Shown: positions 8,078 through 17,828, counted from the stretch's first letter. The stretch: DNA of 64,000 nucleotides from Actinomycetales bacterium (GCA_002919305.1 PKFB01000021.1:310001-374000), one strand, 5' to 3'. Translations and numbers: made by a program. Notes: a model not told the origin generated them from the letters alone.

Positions 8078-9538
8078 ATGATGAGCCTGCCCTCCGCCAC
8101 CGCATCCGCTTCCGCGGCTCCGCAGGGAGCCGGGTCGACCCGGCGTGTCCCCACCCGGCGTAACGCTGAGCTCGGATTGCTGCTGTTGGGCGGGCTGCTT
8201 CTTCTGACCTTCACGGCCGGGATTCACACCGCGCTGCTGCAGCGGTTCAACCTCGACATCATCATCGTGCCGAGCCTGCTGCTGGCGTTGTTCCTGGCCA
8301 CGCACATGGTCATCCGTTTCCTGGCTCCGTACGCCGATCCGGTGATCCTGCCGTGCGCCGCGACCCTCAACGGGTTGGGCGTGATCTTCATCCAGCGGAT
8401 CGACTTCGGTGACGTCGATCCCGGTGAACGCAGTTCCCTGACGGCGCTGAGCGGAGACGCCGGGATCCGGCAGCTGATCTGGACCCTGGTCGCGTTGGTG
8501 GCCTTCACGGTCGTGCTCTCTGTCGTCCGTGACCACCGCTCCTTGTCCCGGTACGCGTACACCCTGGCCCTGGTGGGCATCGTCTTGATCGCGATCCCGG
8601 CGATCCTGCCCGCCAGCGCGGCCGACAACGGCGCCCGGCTGTCCATCGATATCCCCTTCCTGGGTCGGATCCAGCCCGGTGAGTTCGCGAAGTTGATGTT
8701 GATCGTCTTCTTCGCGTACTACCTGGTGCGCAAGCGTGAGGTGTTGTCGCTGGCGAGCAAGCGTTTCCTGGGAATCGACTTCCCCCGGGGCCGCGACATG
8801 GGACCGGTGCTGGTGGTGTGGGCCGCGAGCCTGCTGGTGTTGGTCCGCAACTCCGACCTGGGAACCTCGCTGATGTTCTTCGCTTCGTTCGTGGTGATGC
8901 TGTACGTCGCCACCGAACGAACCAGCTGGCTGCTGATCGGTCTGGGCCTGTTCGCCGCCGGCGCGGTCCTCGCGCACTCCCTCTTCGCCCGTCTACAGCA
9001 GCGGGTCTCGATCTACCTGGATCCTTTCGCGGACCGGGACGGGCTGGGTTATCAGCTGGTGGAGTCGCTGTTTGGCCTCGGTAGCGGTGGCCTGTTCGGG
9101 GCCGGTCCCGGAGCCGGTACCCCCAACCGCATTCCGGTGGTCCAGAGTGACTTCATCACCGCCGGCATGGGCGAGGAGATCGGGCTGTTCGGCCTGAGCG
9201 GGATCGTACTGCTGTACATGATCATTACGGAGCGGGGAATCCGGATCGCGTTGTCCGTTCGTGACTCGTTCGGGAAGCTTTTGGCTGCCGGCCTCGCGTT
9301 CTCGCTGGGTCTTCAGGTCTTCGTGATCATCGGCGGTGTCAGCAAGCTCATCCCGCTGACCGGTCTGACCACCCCCTTCATGTCGCTGGGAGGGTCCTCA
9401 CTCGTGGCCAACTGGATGTTGGTCGCTGTCCTGCTCCGGATCTCTGACGCGTCCCGCCGGCCCATGACGCCCGGGACCGGGCCCGGCACCCTGCCCACCA
9501 AACTGTCTTCCACGGCAACAGAGGTGGTACGCCTGTGA
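8078..9538 (+). CDS. rodA: SEDS glycosyltransferase, RodA/FtsW family
   Basis: 486 residues, about twelve membrane helices. Polymerises lipid II into glycan strands with the class B penicillin-binding protein encoded next. SEDS hallmarks include IQPGEFAKLMLI, DLGTSLMFFASFVVML, a GLGSGGLFGAGPGAGTPNRI loop and the C-terminal GGSSLVANWMLV. Within this operon the counterpart is called RodA in mycobacteria and streptomycetes, so rodA is used rather than ftsW. The N-terminal 25 residues are Ala/Ser/Thr-rich and cytoplasmic. Its stop overlaps pbpA by four bases (GTGA). Confidence 0.95.
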   Translation: MMSLPSATASASAAPQGAGSTRRVPTRRNAELGLLLLGGLLLLTFTAGIHTALLQRFNLDIIIVPSLLLALFLATHMVIRFLAPYADPVILPCAATLNGLGVIFIQRIDFGDVDPGERSSLTALSGDAGIRQLIWTLVALVAFTVVLSVVRDHRSLSRYAYTLALVGIVLIAIPAILPASAADNGARLSIDIPFLGRIQPGEFAKLMLIVFFAYYLVRKREVLSLASKRFLGIDFPRGRDMGPVLVVWAASLLVLVRNSDLGTSLMFFASFVVMLYVATERTSWLLIGLGLFAAGAVLAHSLFARLQQRVSIYLDPFADRDGLGYQLVESLFGLGSGGLFGAGPGAGTPNRIPVVQSDFITAGMGEEIGLFGLSGIVLLYMIITERGIRIALSVRDSFGKLLAAGLAFSLGLQVFVIIGGVSKLIPLTGLTTPFMSLGGSSLVANWMLVAVLLRISDASRRPMTPGTGPGTLPTKLSSTATEVVRL

Positions 9539-11001
9539 ACGCTCCTCTCCGCCGCGTCTCAGTCGCGCTCCTGGTGCTGCTGGGCCTGTTGTTGGGCAAT
9601 CTGACATACGTCCAGTTCTTCCGGAATGATTACTACCGCAACCATCCGGACAACCGGCGCGTCCAGCTCCAGGAGTATCAGCGCCAGCGGGGCAACATCA
9701 TTGTGGACAACCAGGCGATCGCCACGAGTGTGGACACCGGCGAGGATCAGGAGCTGCGGTTCCAGCGTTACTACCCGCAGGGGGAGCTGTACGCCCATAT
9801 CGTGGGGTACAACTCGCTCAATTACGGTCTGACCGGGCTTGAGGCGCAGTACGACGAAATACTCTCCGGGGACGACGACCGGCTCTTCGTGCGGCGGGTC
9901 TCTGACATCATCACGGGTCGGCGACCGGTCGGTGGCGACGTATACCTGACCATCTCGGGAGCAGCGCAGCAGGTCGCGTACAACGAGCTGCTGGAGGACG
10001 GTGGCCTCGGCGGTCGAGGGGCCGTCGTGGCGTTGGACCCCACCACCGGCGCCATCCTGGCTCTGGTGTCCACCCCCAGCTTCGACCCCAACCCGCTGGT
10101 GTCCCACAACATCGCGGAGGAGGAAGAGGCCTGGAACCGGTACCAGTCTGACGAACTTGACCCCATGCTCAACCGGGCGCTGTCGGACAACTACCCGCCC
10201 GGTTCAACTTTCAAGATCGTGGTCTCCGCGGCCGCGTTGGCCACGGGCCAGTACACACCCGAGTCCATGCTGCCGGCCGGTCCATCCTTCACTCCCGAGC
10301 AGACCACCGTGGAGATTCGCAACTCCACCCCCTCAACCTGCCCGGAAGCACAGGTGTCGTTCATCGAGGCGGTGACGGTCTCCTGCAACACAGCGTTCGC
10401 TCGGCTCGGCACTGAACTAGGCGCGGACGCGGTCCAGGACATGGCGCGCCGTTTCGGCTTCGAGGATGACAGCCTGCGTATCCCCCTGCCAGTGGCGGCA
10501 AGCCACACCGGGGACATGCCTGACCCTCCGGCGCTGGCTCAGTCGTGTATCGGTCAGCGCGATGTGCGGATGACTCCGTTGCAGGGCGCTATGATCGCCG
10601 CTGCGGTCGCCAACGGGGGAAGGTTGATGCGGCCCTACCTGGTTGACCGGGTCACCGGTCCGCCCGGTGTCGGCACGCTCGAGGTGACCGAACCGGAAGA
10701 GTACGGACGGCCGCTGACCGAATCACAGGCCGAGGACCTGCGGGAAATGATGATCTCGGTCGTAGACAACGGTACCGGTCGACGCGCGGCGATCGACGGT
10801 GTCACGGTGGGTGGAAAGACCGGTACCGCGCAAAACGCTGCGGAAGCTAATACACATGGCTGGTTCATCGGGTTCGCTTTGGAAGATGGTCAGCCACGGG
10901 TGGCTGTGGCGGTTTTCCTGGACCGTTACGGTGACGGCGGTAGCGGACGGGCCGCTGAGATCGCTGGGCACGTGATGCGCGCAGTACTTGACGCGCGATG
11001 A
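9535..11001 (+). CDS. pbpA: Class B penicillin-binding protein PbpA
   Basis: 488 residues: one N-terminal membrane helix (about 8-28), a pedestal domain and a C-terminal transpeptidase domain. Active-site motifs are Ser224-Thr-Phe-Lys227, Ser283-Cys-Asn285 and Lys428-Thr-Gly430. It cross-links peptidoglycan strands made by the upstream SEDS partner. In mycobacteria PbpA is a PknB substrate with a cell-division role. The GTG start overlaps the rodA stop; pknA begins 28 bases after. Confidence 0.96.
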   Translation: MNAPLRRVSVALLVLLGLLLGNLTYVQFFRNDYYRNHPDNRRVQLQEYQRQRGNIIVDNQAIATSVDTGEDQELRFQRYYPQGELYAHIVGYNSLNYGLTGLEAQYDEILSGDDDRLFVRRVSDIITGRRPVGGDVYLTISGAAQQVAYNELLEDGGLGGRGAVVALDPTTGAILALVSTPSFDPNPLVSHNIAEEEEAWNRYQSDELDPMLNRALSDNYPPGSTFKIVVSAAALATGQYTPESMLPAGPSFTPEQTTVEIRNSTPSTCPEAQVSFIEAVTVSCNTAFARLGTELGADAVQDMARRFGFEDDSLRIPLPVAASHTGDMPDPPALAQSCIGQRDVRMTPLQGAMIAAAVANGGRLMRPYLVDRVTGPPGVGTLEVTEPEEYGRPLTESQAEDLREMMISVVDNGTGRRAAIDGVTVGGKTGTAQNAAEANTHGWFIGFALEDGQPRVAVAVFLDRYGDGGSGRAAEIAGHVMRAVLDAR

Positions 11002-11029
11002 CTAGATAGGTGATGAGGGGGAGGGACTG

Positions 11030-12796
11030 ATGCTCACGCCAGGCCACATGCTGGGCGGCCGCTACCGATTGGAGGAGCGGATCGCCACCGGCGGCATGGG
11101 TGAAGTCTGGCGGGCCGAGGACACCGTCCTGGGGCGCCGGGTCGCGGTGAAGATCCTGCAGGCAGCGATGTTGGAGGAGTCTGGGTTCGCCCAGCGCTTC
11201 CGCGCCGAGGCGCGTGTGATGGCCACCATCAACCACCCCGGCGTGGTGCAGATCTACGACTATGGCGAAGGCGAGCTCCAAGGCGGTGGGAAAGCCCCCT
11301 TCCTGGTGATGGAGTACGTCGAAGGCGAACCGCTGCACCGCGTACTCGTCCGGGCGGGGCGTCTGCCCGGTCCGAAGACTATGGACTTTGTGGCGCAGGC
11401 CGCTGAAGCACTGCAGGCCGCCCACGACCATGGCATCGTCCACCGGGACGTCAAACCCGGTAACCTCCTCATACGTCCTAACGGCAAACTCGTCCTGACT
11501 GACTTCGGAATCGCCCGCAGCGCGATCAGCGGAAACCTCACCCAGGCTGGCGCGGTCCTGGGTACGGCCTCCTACGTTTCGCCCGAGCAGGCCGCCGGAA
11601 GCACCATCACCCCAGCCAGTGACCTGTATTCCCTGGGCGTGGTGGCCTATCAGTGCCTGACCGGTCGCCGCCCCTTCGAGGGGGACAACCCCATCGAAGT
11701 GGCGATGAAGCACATCCGCGAAATGCCGCCTCCGCTCCCTCCCGACGTGCCTCCAGAGATCCGCGCCGTGGTGGAGCGCGCCATGGCCAAGGACCCGGTG
11801 CAGCGGTGGGAGAGCGCCTCAGCGATGGCCGAGGCGGCCCGGCGAGCCGCGGCTGGCGAATCGGTCGCGTCGCCCTCAGGGACCTCCCCCGGGACGCCGG
11901 GGCGTACCGCGGTCATGCCTACCGTCGTCAATCCCACCGTGGCCGGCACGACCCGGGTGCAGCCACCGGTCAGCCCCGCCGGCGTCGGTTTTTCACAACC
12001 GGCCGCCGCTGGTGGGTCGGGGCAGCCTCGGTACGCGCGGGGCGCGGCGTCCGTGACACCGCCGACGCACACTGCTGATGACTCCTCTGGCTACTACCAG
12101 GAGGGCTCCTTCAATGCCGGCCCGTCCGGCTCGTTCCGCCCATCCGCAGCAGACTCTGGGCGCCGCAACAACAGCATGTTCGCGGTAGCCGCAGGCGTCG
12201 TGGTGCTGCTGCTCGGAGTGTCTTTGGTGGTGTACGTCCTGCTCAGAGGCGATCCCGACAACAACACCCAATCCGGCGACCCCACGCCCTCCGCCGCTCT
12301 GCCGAGCGAGCAATCGGAAACCCAGACCGTATTCATCGATCAGGACCAGTACCTCGGGGCTCGGGTCGAGGAGGTCGTCAGCTCTCTGGTGGAGCTCGGT
12401 TTCCAGGTAGAGAACATCAGCACCCAAGAGCGGGATGGTGATAGGCCGCCGGGCAGGGTCAACGGGGTGGAGCCCAACGGCGAGGTCTCCTTGGACGAAC
12501 AGATCACCGTGTACTACGACCCGATCCCCAATATCCCGGGTAACGATCCCAACGACTTCCCCACCGCTCCTCACGGGGATGACCAAGACGGTGATCACGA
12601 CGACAGCAACAACAACGACGACAGCAACAACGGCGACCAGGACGATGATGGGAACGGAAACCCTGACGGTGGGCAGAGCGCACCCCCCACGTCCGGGGAT
12701 CCAGCCTCCTCTCCCACGACACCTCAGGTAGCCGCGACCCACCGGCGTTCGAACCACACGGTCCTCATGGCCGCCAACCTCGAGAAGGACTACTGA
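11030..12796 (+). CDS. pknA: Ser/Thr protein kinase PknA with an extracellular PASTA-like domain
   Basis: 588 residues. Kinase domain 1-270: Lys41 in VAVKIL, Glu in the C-helix, His138-Arg-Asp140, DFG at 158-160 and the activation loop. A Pro/Thr-rich juxtamembrane linker precedes the membrane helix (about 382-402). Outside is one PASTA-like module (about 433-498; LVELGFQVENIST, then VSLDEQITVYYDP) and a tail extremely rich in Asp, Asn and Gly (from about 510). Mycobacterial PknA lacks PASTA modules, so this ectodomain is notable. The ATG is supported by GGGGGAGGGA upstream; pknB follows after two bases. It should act with PknB on wall and division proteins. Confidence 0.93.
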   Translation: MLTPGHMLGGRYRLEERIATGGMGEVWRAEDTVLGRRVAVKILQAAMLEESGFAQRFRAEARVMATINHPGVVQIYDYGEGELQGGGKAPFLVMEYVEGEPLHRVLVRAGRLPGPKTMDFVAQAAEALQAAHDHGIVHRDVKPGNLLIRPNGKLVLTDFGIARSAISGNLTQAGAVLGTASYVSPEQAAGSTITPASDLYSLGVVAYQCLTGRRPFEGDNPIEVAMKHIREMPPPLPPDVPPEIRAVVERAMAKDPVQRWESASAMAEAARRAAAGESVASPSGTSPGTPGRTAVMPTVVNPTVAGTTRVQPPVSPAGVGFSQPAAAGGSGQPRYARGAASVTPPTHTADDSSGYYQEGSFNAGPSGSFRPSAADSGRRNNSMFAVAAGVVVLLLGVSLVVYVLLRGDPDNNTQSGDPTPSAALPSEQSETQTVFIDQDQYLGARVEEVVSSLVELGFQVENISTQERDGDRPPGRVNGVEPNGEVSLDEQITVYYDPIPNIPGNDPNDFPTAPHGDDQDGDHDDSNNNDDSNNGDQDDDGNGNPDGGQSAPPTSGDPASSPTTPQVAATHRRSNHTVLMAANLEKDY

Positions 12797-12798
12797 GC

Positions 12799-14595
12799 AT
12801 GACCGCGCAGGACCGCCTTCTTGGAGGCAGGTACCAGGTCGGCGAACTGCTCGGCTACGGCGGTATGGCCGAGGTCCATCGAGGGCGGGACCTCCGTCTC
12901 GGCCGCGACGTGGCCATCAAGATGCTGCGCGTCGACCTCGCCCGGGACGCTACTTTCCAGGCACGGTTCCGCCGGGAAGCGCAGAACGCGGCCTCCCTCA
13001 ACCACCCCGCGATCGTCTCGGTTTACGACACCGGCGAGGAACGGGGTAAGGACGGCGAGAGCCTGCCTTACATCGTGATGGAGTACGTCAACGGCCGAAC
13101 CCTCAAGGAGGTGCTGGCCACCGAGGGCCCGCTGATGCCCCGCCGGGCCCTGGAGATCGTCGCCGACATCTGCAGCGCCCTCGACTTCAGCCACCGGCAC
13201 GGCATCATTCACCGCGACATCAAGCCGGGCAACGTCATGCTGACCACGTCCGGCCAGGTCAAGGTGATGGACTTCGGCATCGCGCGCGCGTTGACCAGCG
13301 CCACCTCGACGATGACCGCCACCAGTGCCGTGATCGGTACCGCGCAGTACCTGTCACCAGAGCAAGCCCGAGGCGAGAGCGTAGACGCACGCAGCGACGT
13401 GTACGCGACCGGCTGCGTGTTGTACGAGCTGCTCTGCGGTCATCCGCCGTTCACCGGTGACAACCCGGTCAGTGTGGCCTACCAACACGTGCGGGAGGAT
13501 CCGCGCCCGGTCAGTGAGCTCAACCCCGACGTCACTCCCGAGATCGACGCGGTGGTGCTCAAGGCGCTCGCCAAGAACCCGGCGAACCGCTACCAGAGCG
13601 CCGCGGAGATGCGCGCCGACGCCTTGCGGGCCGCCGCTGGCCGCCCGGTAACGGCCACCCCGGTGATGTCAGCTGAGGAGCGTACTCGTTACATCCCCAC
13701 CACTGGGGGTAACCGCCGGGACAACGCTCCCACGGCGCGGGTGGCCGACGCCGGCGGTGGCCAGCGACGCATGGCTTCGTGGGCCTTGATGGGGTTGGCG
13801 CTGGTGGCGGTGTTCGGCTTGGTGGTGTTCCTCGTCGGGCAGTACCTCGCCAACCAGAACCGCAACGTTCAGGTTCCCGATGTGCAGGGCAGGCCCTTCC
13901 CTGAGGCCCAAGACATGCTGCAGCAGCATGGGCTGTACGCGGAGCGGCAGGATGCGCATTCGGAGGGGTGTGACCCCGAGACGGTGATCAGCACCAGCCC
14001 TGCTCCGAGCGCCACCGTCGAACGGGGTAGCACGGTGGCGGTCATCGTCTGCCTAGGCCCCAACCAGGTCACGGTCCCCGCGAACCTGGTTGGGATGCAG
14101 CAGGAAGAGGCTGAGCAGGCGCTTCGCGAAGCCAACCTGACGCCCTCGGTAGTCACGGTGAACAGTGCCCGACCGGCCGGTGAGGTTTTGGAAGTCTCTC
14201 CCCCCTCGGGAACCCAGGTCGACGTGGGCAGTGAGGTCACGTTGACCGTCTCCCTCGGGAACCGCATCGACGTCCCGTATGTCGTCGGGCAGAGCCGCGA
14301 CTCCGCCATCTCACGGCTGGTGGATGCCGGCGTCGACAGGGACGACATCTCCATCGAATACAGACCCGCCGAGAATGGCGAGCGACCCGGCCGTGTGGTG
14401 GCTCAGAACGTCACCGGGGAACAACCTATAGGGGTGCGGGTCAGGCTCACCGTCGCCATCGCGCCAGATGACCACCCGACCGACGGCGGTCATGGTGAGC
14501 CCACCACGAACCCCACGGGGGGTACGGAACCTTCGCATTCGCCGACTCCGTCCTCTGCTCCGACCCAGAGTGAGGATCCTGATCCCGGCGACTGA
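12799..14595 (+). CDS. pknB: Ser/Thr protein kinase PknB with three PASTA domains
   Basis: 598 residues. Kinase domain 1-270 with Lys41, His138-Arg-Asp140, DFG at 158-160 and an activation loop containing TSATSTMTATSAVIGTA. The membrane helix is at about 325-348. Three extracellular PASTA modules follow at about 356-421, 422-488 and 489-556, the first two containing the usual GTxVxxGSxVTLTVS-type end, then a Pro/Thr/Ser tail. PASTA modules bind muropeptides or lipid II in known PknB proteins. Mycobacterial PknB has four modules, so three is slightly short. Last gene of the operon, followed by a palindromic terminator. Confidence 0.96.
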   Translation: MTAQDRLLGGRYQVGELLGYGGMAEVHRGRDLRLGRDVAIKMLRVDLARDATFQARFRREAQNAASLNHPAIVSVYDTGEERGKDGESLPYIVMEYVNGRTLKEVLATEGPLMPRRALEIVADICSALDFSHRHGIIHRDIKPGNVMLTTSGQVKVMDFGIARALTSATSTMTATSAVIGTAQYLSPEQARGESVDARSDVYATGCVLYELLCGHPPFTGDNPVSVAYQHVREDPRPVSELNPDVTPEIDAVVLKALAKNPANRYQSAAEMRADALRAAAGRPVTATPVMSAEERTRYIPTTGGNRRDNAPTARVADAGGGQRRMASWALMGLALVAVFGLVVFLVGQYLANQNRNVQVPDVQGRPFPEAQDMLQQHGLYAERQDAHSEGCDPETVISTSPAPSATVERGSTVAVIVCLGPNQVTVPANLVGMQQEEAEQALREANLTPSVVTVNSARPAGEVLEVSPPSGTQVDVGSEVTLTVSLGNRIDVPYVVGQSRDSAISRLVDAGVDRDDISIEYRPAENGERPGRVVAQNVTGEQPIGVRVRLTVAIAPDDHPTDGGHGEPTTNPTGGTEPSHSPTPSSAPTQSEDPDPGD

Positions 14596-14602
14596 TGACT
14601 GC

Positions 14603-14630
14603 GGGGCCGACCACCTAGGTGGTCGGCCCC
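14603..14630 (+). terminator. 28-bp perfect palindrome after pknB
   Basis: Exactly self-complementary (14-bp arms, centre CCTAGG), beginning eight bases after the pknB stop and lying between pknB and the convergent trpG/pabA. It could terminate both directions. No U-tract is present. Confidence 0.75.
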
Positions 14631-14703
14631 GATGCTTTCTGACACGTTCAGTTTTCTGCCCGATCAAGCCGCTGGTTGGTGCCGCCTGACTGGCCGCTTC
14701 GAC

Positions 14704-15354
14704 TCAGGCATAGGCGGCCAACCGGCGCTCCTCAACCTCGGCGACCAGGGCCGGTGCCCGCTCCAGCGCCTCCGGATAACCGCAGGTGGCCAACCAGTTG
14801 GCGAGCATCTGGTGGCCGCCCTGGGTCAACACCGATTCGGGGTGGAACTGGACCCCCTCCACGGGGAGCTGCCGGTGCCGCATCGCCATGACGACCCCCG
14901 AGGCGGTACGGCCGGTCACCTCGATCTCGGCCGGCAGCGTCTCCTCCCGGACCGCCAGGGAGTGGTACCGGGTTGCGGTGAACGGGTTGGGCAGCCCGGC
15001 CAGAACCCCCGCGCCGTTGTGCGTCACGTCGCTGGTCTTGCCATGTAACAGCTCGGGTGCGCGTTCCACGACCGCTCCGTAGGCGACGCCGATCGCCTGA
15101 TGTCCGAGGCAGACCCCCAGGATGGGCAGCTGCCCGGCGTACTGCTCGATCAGTGGTACGCAGATGCCGGCCCGCTCCGGGGCCCCTGGGCCGGGGGACA
15201 GCAGCACCCCGTCCACACCGAGGTCGGCCACCTCCGACAGCGTGATCTCATCGTTGCGCCGTACGACGCACGACGCACCGAGCTGGCCGAGGTACTGGAC
15301 CAGGTTAAAGACGAACGAGTCGTAGTTATCCACGACGAGAACGCGGGCGGTCAT
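14704..15354 (-). CDS. trpG: Glutamine amidotransferase, anthranilate/ADC synthase component II
   Basis: 216 residues, class I glutaminase. Supplies ammonia to anthranilate synthase (tryptophan) or aminodeoxychorismate synthase (folate). Motifs: VDNYDSFVFN near the start, SPGPGAP oxyanion region, nucleophile Cys in GVCLGHQ, and the His/Glu pair in VQFHPESV. Its place beside pknB is conserved in actinobacteria, where it is usually called trpG or pabA; sequence alone does not say which pathway dominates and it may serve both. It lies 15 bases after the small membrane protein gene, as the last gene of a minus-strand run with the sortase. Confidence 0.93.
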   Translation of the reverse strand: MTARVLVVDNYDSFVFNLVQYLGQLGASCVVRRNDEITLSEVADLGVDGVLLSPGPGAPERAGICVPLIEQYAGQLPILGVCLGHQAIGVAYGAVVERAPELLHGKTSDVTHNGAGVLAGLPNPFTATRYHSLAVREETLPAEIEVTGRTASGVVMAMRHRQLPVEGVQFHPESVLTQGGHQMLANWLATCGYPEALERAPALVAEVEERRLAAYA

Positions 15355-15369
15355 CAGCGCTCCAAAGGA

Positions 15370-15615
15370 TCAATTGCCGGTGGGGGTGGGTGAGGTGGAG
15401 GCCGCAGGTGTGGGCGATGAGCTGGTGACGGAGGAAGGGGTAACGGTCTGGTCGGAGGTGACTTGGACGTCGTCGAACGGCAGGAGCGGCTCCACACGGG
15501 GGAAGACGTGATACCACAGCACCCAGACCGCCGCTGTGATCAACAGCAGCGAACCGATGATCTTGCCGGGTAGTCCGAACGGGAGCTTTCGCCAGATCCA
15601 GCCGTACACCGTCAC
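15370..15615 (-). CDS. Small single-pass membrane protein downstream of sortase
   Basis: 81 residues. The GTG start overlaps the sortase stop (GTGA), implying coupled translation. Residues 1-15 are basic (IWRKLPFGLPGK), one membrane helix follows (IIGSLLLITAAVWVLWYHVF), then a Ser/Thr/Pro-rich outer tail of about 40 residues. I do not recognise a named family; similar small proteins often sit between sortase and trpG in actinobacteria, which suggests a link to sortase function. Its first residues (MTVYG) match those of the sortase itself. Confidence 0.75.
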   Translation of the reverse strand: MTVYGWIWRKLPFGLPGKIIGSLLLITAAVWVLWYHVFPRVEPLLPFDDVQVTSDQTVTPSSVTSSSPTPAASTSPTPTGN

Positions 15616-16823
15616 TCCCGCATTCCGGCGATCTCGTCCGGGGTGCCTTCCGACTTGGGTATGGGTTCCCCTCGCATCTGTGCGTGAACGATGAACCGTT
15701 CGTAGTTGTCCCACCAGGGATAACACGTGGTGAGGGTCAGCATCGCCTGCGTCGGCGTCGCCCCGGGATCTCCGGGGACCGGTGCGACCACCTCCACCTG
15801 GTGGGGACGCACGATGTGGGTCCGTACGACTTCGTAGATGTACCAGTTGTCGCGGTCCTCCACCACGATGACGTCGCCTTCTTCCAGGTCATATATGTGC
15901 CGGAAGATGGCGGGAAGATTGTGACCGGCGACCGCGAAGTTGCCGATCTGGCCGGGTAGCGCGCTGTTGGGGTAGTGACCCGGCGCGTTCCGGATGTCCT
16001 CCGGGGACACCCCTTCGACGACCACCCAGTACTGGTCCAGTCGGGGGATGTACAGCCGCGCGATGGCCTCACCGGGGAGTGGGGGCGCTGGTTCGACTTG
16101 GGGCGGTTCCTGGGACCACTCCTGCTCCAGCCCTTGGTTCAGTTCCTCTTGGGCGGCGTTGACCTGTGCGGACTTCCCCCAGATCTCATAGGCGGCGAAC
16201 AGCAGGAGCACCAAACCGAAGGTGATCATGATTTCACCGACGGTCCGGAACGCGAGGCGCAGCTTCGAACCGCCGCTTTCCGGCGGGGAAGTCGTTGATG
16301 CCGCTGAGGTGGCGGGGGTGGTTGCGGGCTCCTCCACCGCGGAGGCGGTGATTGACCGTGGCTGACGTTTCGGCAGCGGCTCCGGCCGTTCCTGCTCCTG
16401 ACGGTCAGGTTCGATGAAGCTGTCTGGATCCCGCCCGAGAAGAGCGGCGGCGTCCATAATGATCGCGGTCCGCTCAGGGTCGGGCATCGCTCTGGGCGCC
16501 AGCGGTGCACTCCTTACCGGCTCCACCCTCCTGGCCGGCTCCACTACGGCGGGGGGAGCGGGGCGGTCCCACCCGGCCGACGTGGCGGAGGAAGCGGGAA
16601 CCGCCGGCAACGCCATCGTCTCGTCAAACGGCCCGGCGGAGCGAGCGGGTACGCGAGGGAGCTGGGTCGCATCGCCGGCGACCGGCGATGCGGGGACTGG
16701 AGGCGTGGAGGAGGACACCGGCGGCCGTTCGGTCACATCGTCAGAGAGCGCCTGCCGCCCAGTGTGAGGCGTCAGGTCCGAGGAGGACGACTCGTCAGGG
16801 TGCGGGGGCCCATACACCGTCAC
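15612..16823 (-). CDS. Class E sortase
   Basis: 403 residues. The start is the GTG at 16823, with AGGAGG six bases upstream; a GTG at 16850 lacks such a site. Residues 1-215 are a long Pro/Ser/Thr-rich cytoplasmic tail, then a membrane helix (EIMITFGLVLLLFAAYEIW) and the sortase barrel. Catalytic residues are His301 in AVAGHNLPA, Cys367 in TLTTCYPWW and Arg376 in NYERFIV. Class E enzymes attach LAxTG/LPxTG-type proteins, including some chaplins in Streptomyces, to peptidoglycan. The unusually long cytoplasmic tail may be a kinase target, given the nearby pknA/pknB; that is inference. Candidate surface partners lie at 45-49 kb. Confidence 0.93.
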   Translation of the reverse strand: MTVYGPPHPDESSSSDLTPHTGRQALSDDVTERPPVSSSTPPVPASPVAGDATQLPRVPARSAGPFDETMALPAVPASSATSAGWDRPAPPAVVEPARRVEPVRSAPLAPRAMPDPERTAIIMDAAALLGRDPDSFIEPDRQEQERPEPLPKRQPRSITASAVEEPATTPATSAASTTSPPESGGSKLRLAFRTVGEIMITFGLVLLLFAAYEIWGKSAQVNAAQEELNQGLEQEWSQEPPQVEPAPPLPGEAIARLYIPRLDQYWVVVEGVSPEDIRNAPGHYPNSALPGQIGNFAVAGHNLPAIFRHIYDLEEGDVIVVEDRDNWYIYEVVRTHIVRPHQVEVVAPVPGDPGATPTQAMLTLTTCYPWWDNYERFIVHAQMRGEPIPKSEGTPDEIAGMRE

Positions 16824-16943
16824 GCTCCGCCTCCTGTCGTCATTGAGCACTATCTGTCTGAAGCTGCACCATCGAAGCCGTATCCCGTCACCGATCAGAG
16901 TACAAATGACTCCTAATATGGATCACTGTACGCGAAACCCCAT

Positions 16944-17828
16944 TTACCGGATAGCTTCCGCATGAGTTAGCCCTTCGGGTTCCGCAAAGGCCGGTACCGT
17001 TACATCGTCGGTCACGGTGACCTCGTAGCCCAAACCGAAAGCGTCCGCCGCCTCCTGATACAGGCGTACGCCCGGTGAATTTTCCAGAGCCGCGAGCATG
17101 GCGGCAGAATCCCCGATTGCCCGGATGACAAAGGGCGGTGAGTACACCCGTCCATGAAGCAACAGGGTGTTGCCGACACACCGCACCGCGCTGGTTGAGA
17201 TCACCCGGACATCCATGATCGACATCGCCTCGGCCCCGCCGGCCCACAGCGCGTTCACCACGGCCTGCACATCCTGCTGGTGCACCACCAGGTCATCCAC
17301 GGTGGCGCCGGGTGGCCTCTCACCGGGCTGGTAGGGGGCGTCGTTCAAAGTGACCACCAGCCCTGGACCGTGAACCTCGGTAAAGCCAGCCGCCTCGTAG
17401 TTCTCCTCGGCTCGCTGTTGTTCTTCGGCGATCCGCGCGTCGGATTCGGACTGTTCAGCGGTCCGGTTGTCGATCTCCTCCCGCAGCCGCCCCGCCCGCT
17501 CCCGGAGCGCGTCGAGTTCGCGCTGTCGCTCCTCGATCAGCTCCCGTAACTCGATCCGGCGGTCGTTACGCAGCTCGGTGCCGCGAGAGGTCTGGGCCGT
17601 GGTCACCAGCAGCATCCCAGCCACAAAGAGCACCAGTGGAACGACGGCGGACCAGCCGCGTACCCGATTGGGCCGTCGCCGCAATAGAACGCTCAACGCT
17701 TGACGGCCAGCGCGAACGAGGCGAAAGATCGTGTTGGGCACAACGCGGGAGAGTCGGCCTCGTGATATCACGGCGCGCGCGGTATCTTCGGATTCGCCGC
17801 CCGCGTGTTTGTCCGTGTGCTTCTTCAC
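16944..17828 (-). CDS. DUF881 membrane protein
   Basis: 294 residues. A basic cytoplasmic N-terminus of about 65 residues, one membrane helix (VVPLVLFVAGMLLVTTAQ), then a coiled coil (about 85-145; Arg/Glu-rich with RELDALRERAGRLREEI) and a C-terminal DUF881 domain containing HGPGLVVTLNDAP and HQQDVQAVVNALWAGGAEAM. The counterpart in M. tuberculosis (Rv0012) sits in the same position between crgA and trpG. A division- or envelope-linked role is suggested by synteny only. Confidence 0.9.
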   Translation of the reverse strand: MKKHTDKHAGGESEDTARAVISRGRLSRVVPNTIFRLVRAGRQALSVLLRRRPNRVRGWSAVVPLVLFVAGMLLVTTAQTSRGTELRNDRRIELRELIEERQRELDALRERAGRLREEIDNRTAEQSESDARIAEEQQRAEENYEAAGFTEVHGPGLVVTLNDAPYQPGERPPGATVDDLVVHQQDVQAVVNALWAGGAEAMSIMDVRVISTSAVRCVGNTLLLHGRVYSPPFVIRAIGDSAAMLAALENSPGVRLYQEAADAFGLGYEVTVTDDVTVPAFAEPEGLTHAEAIR

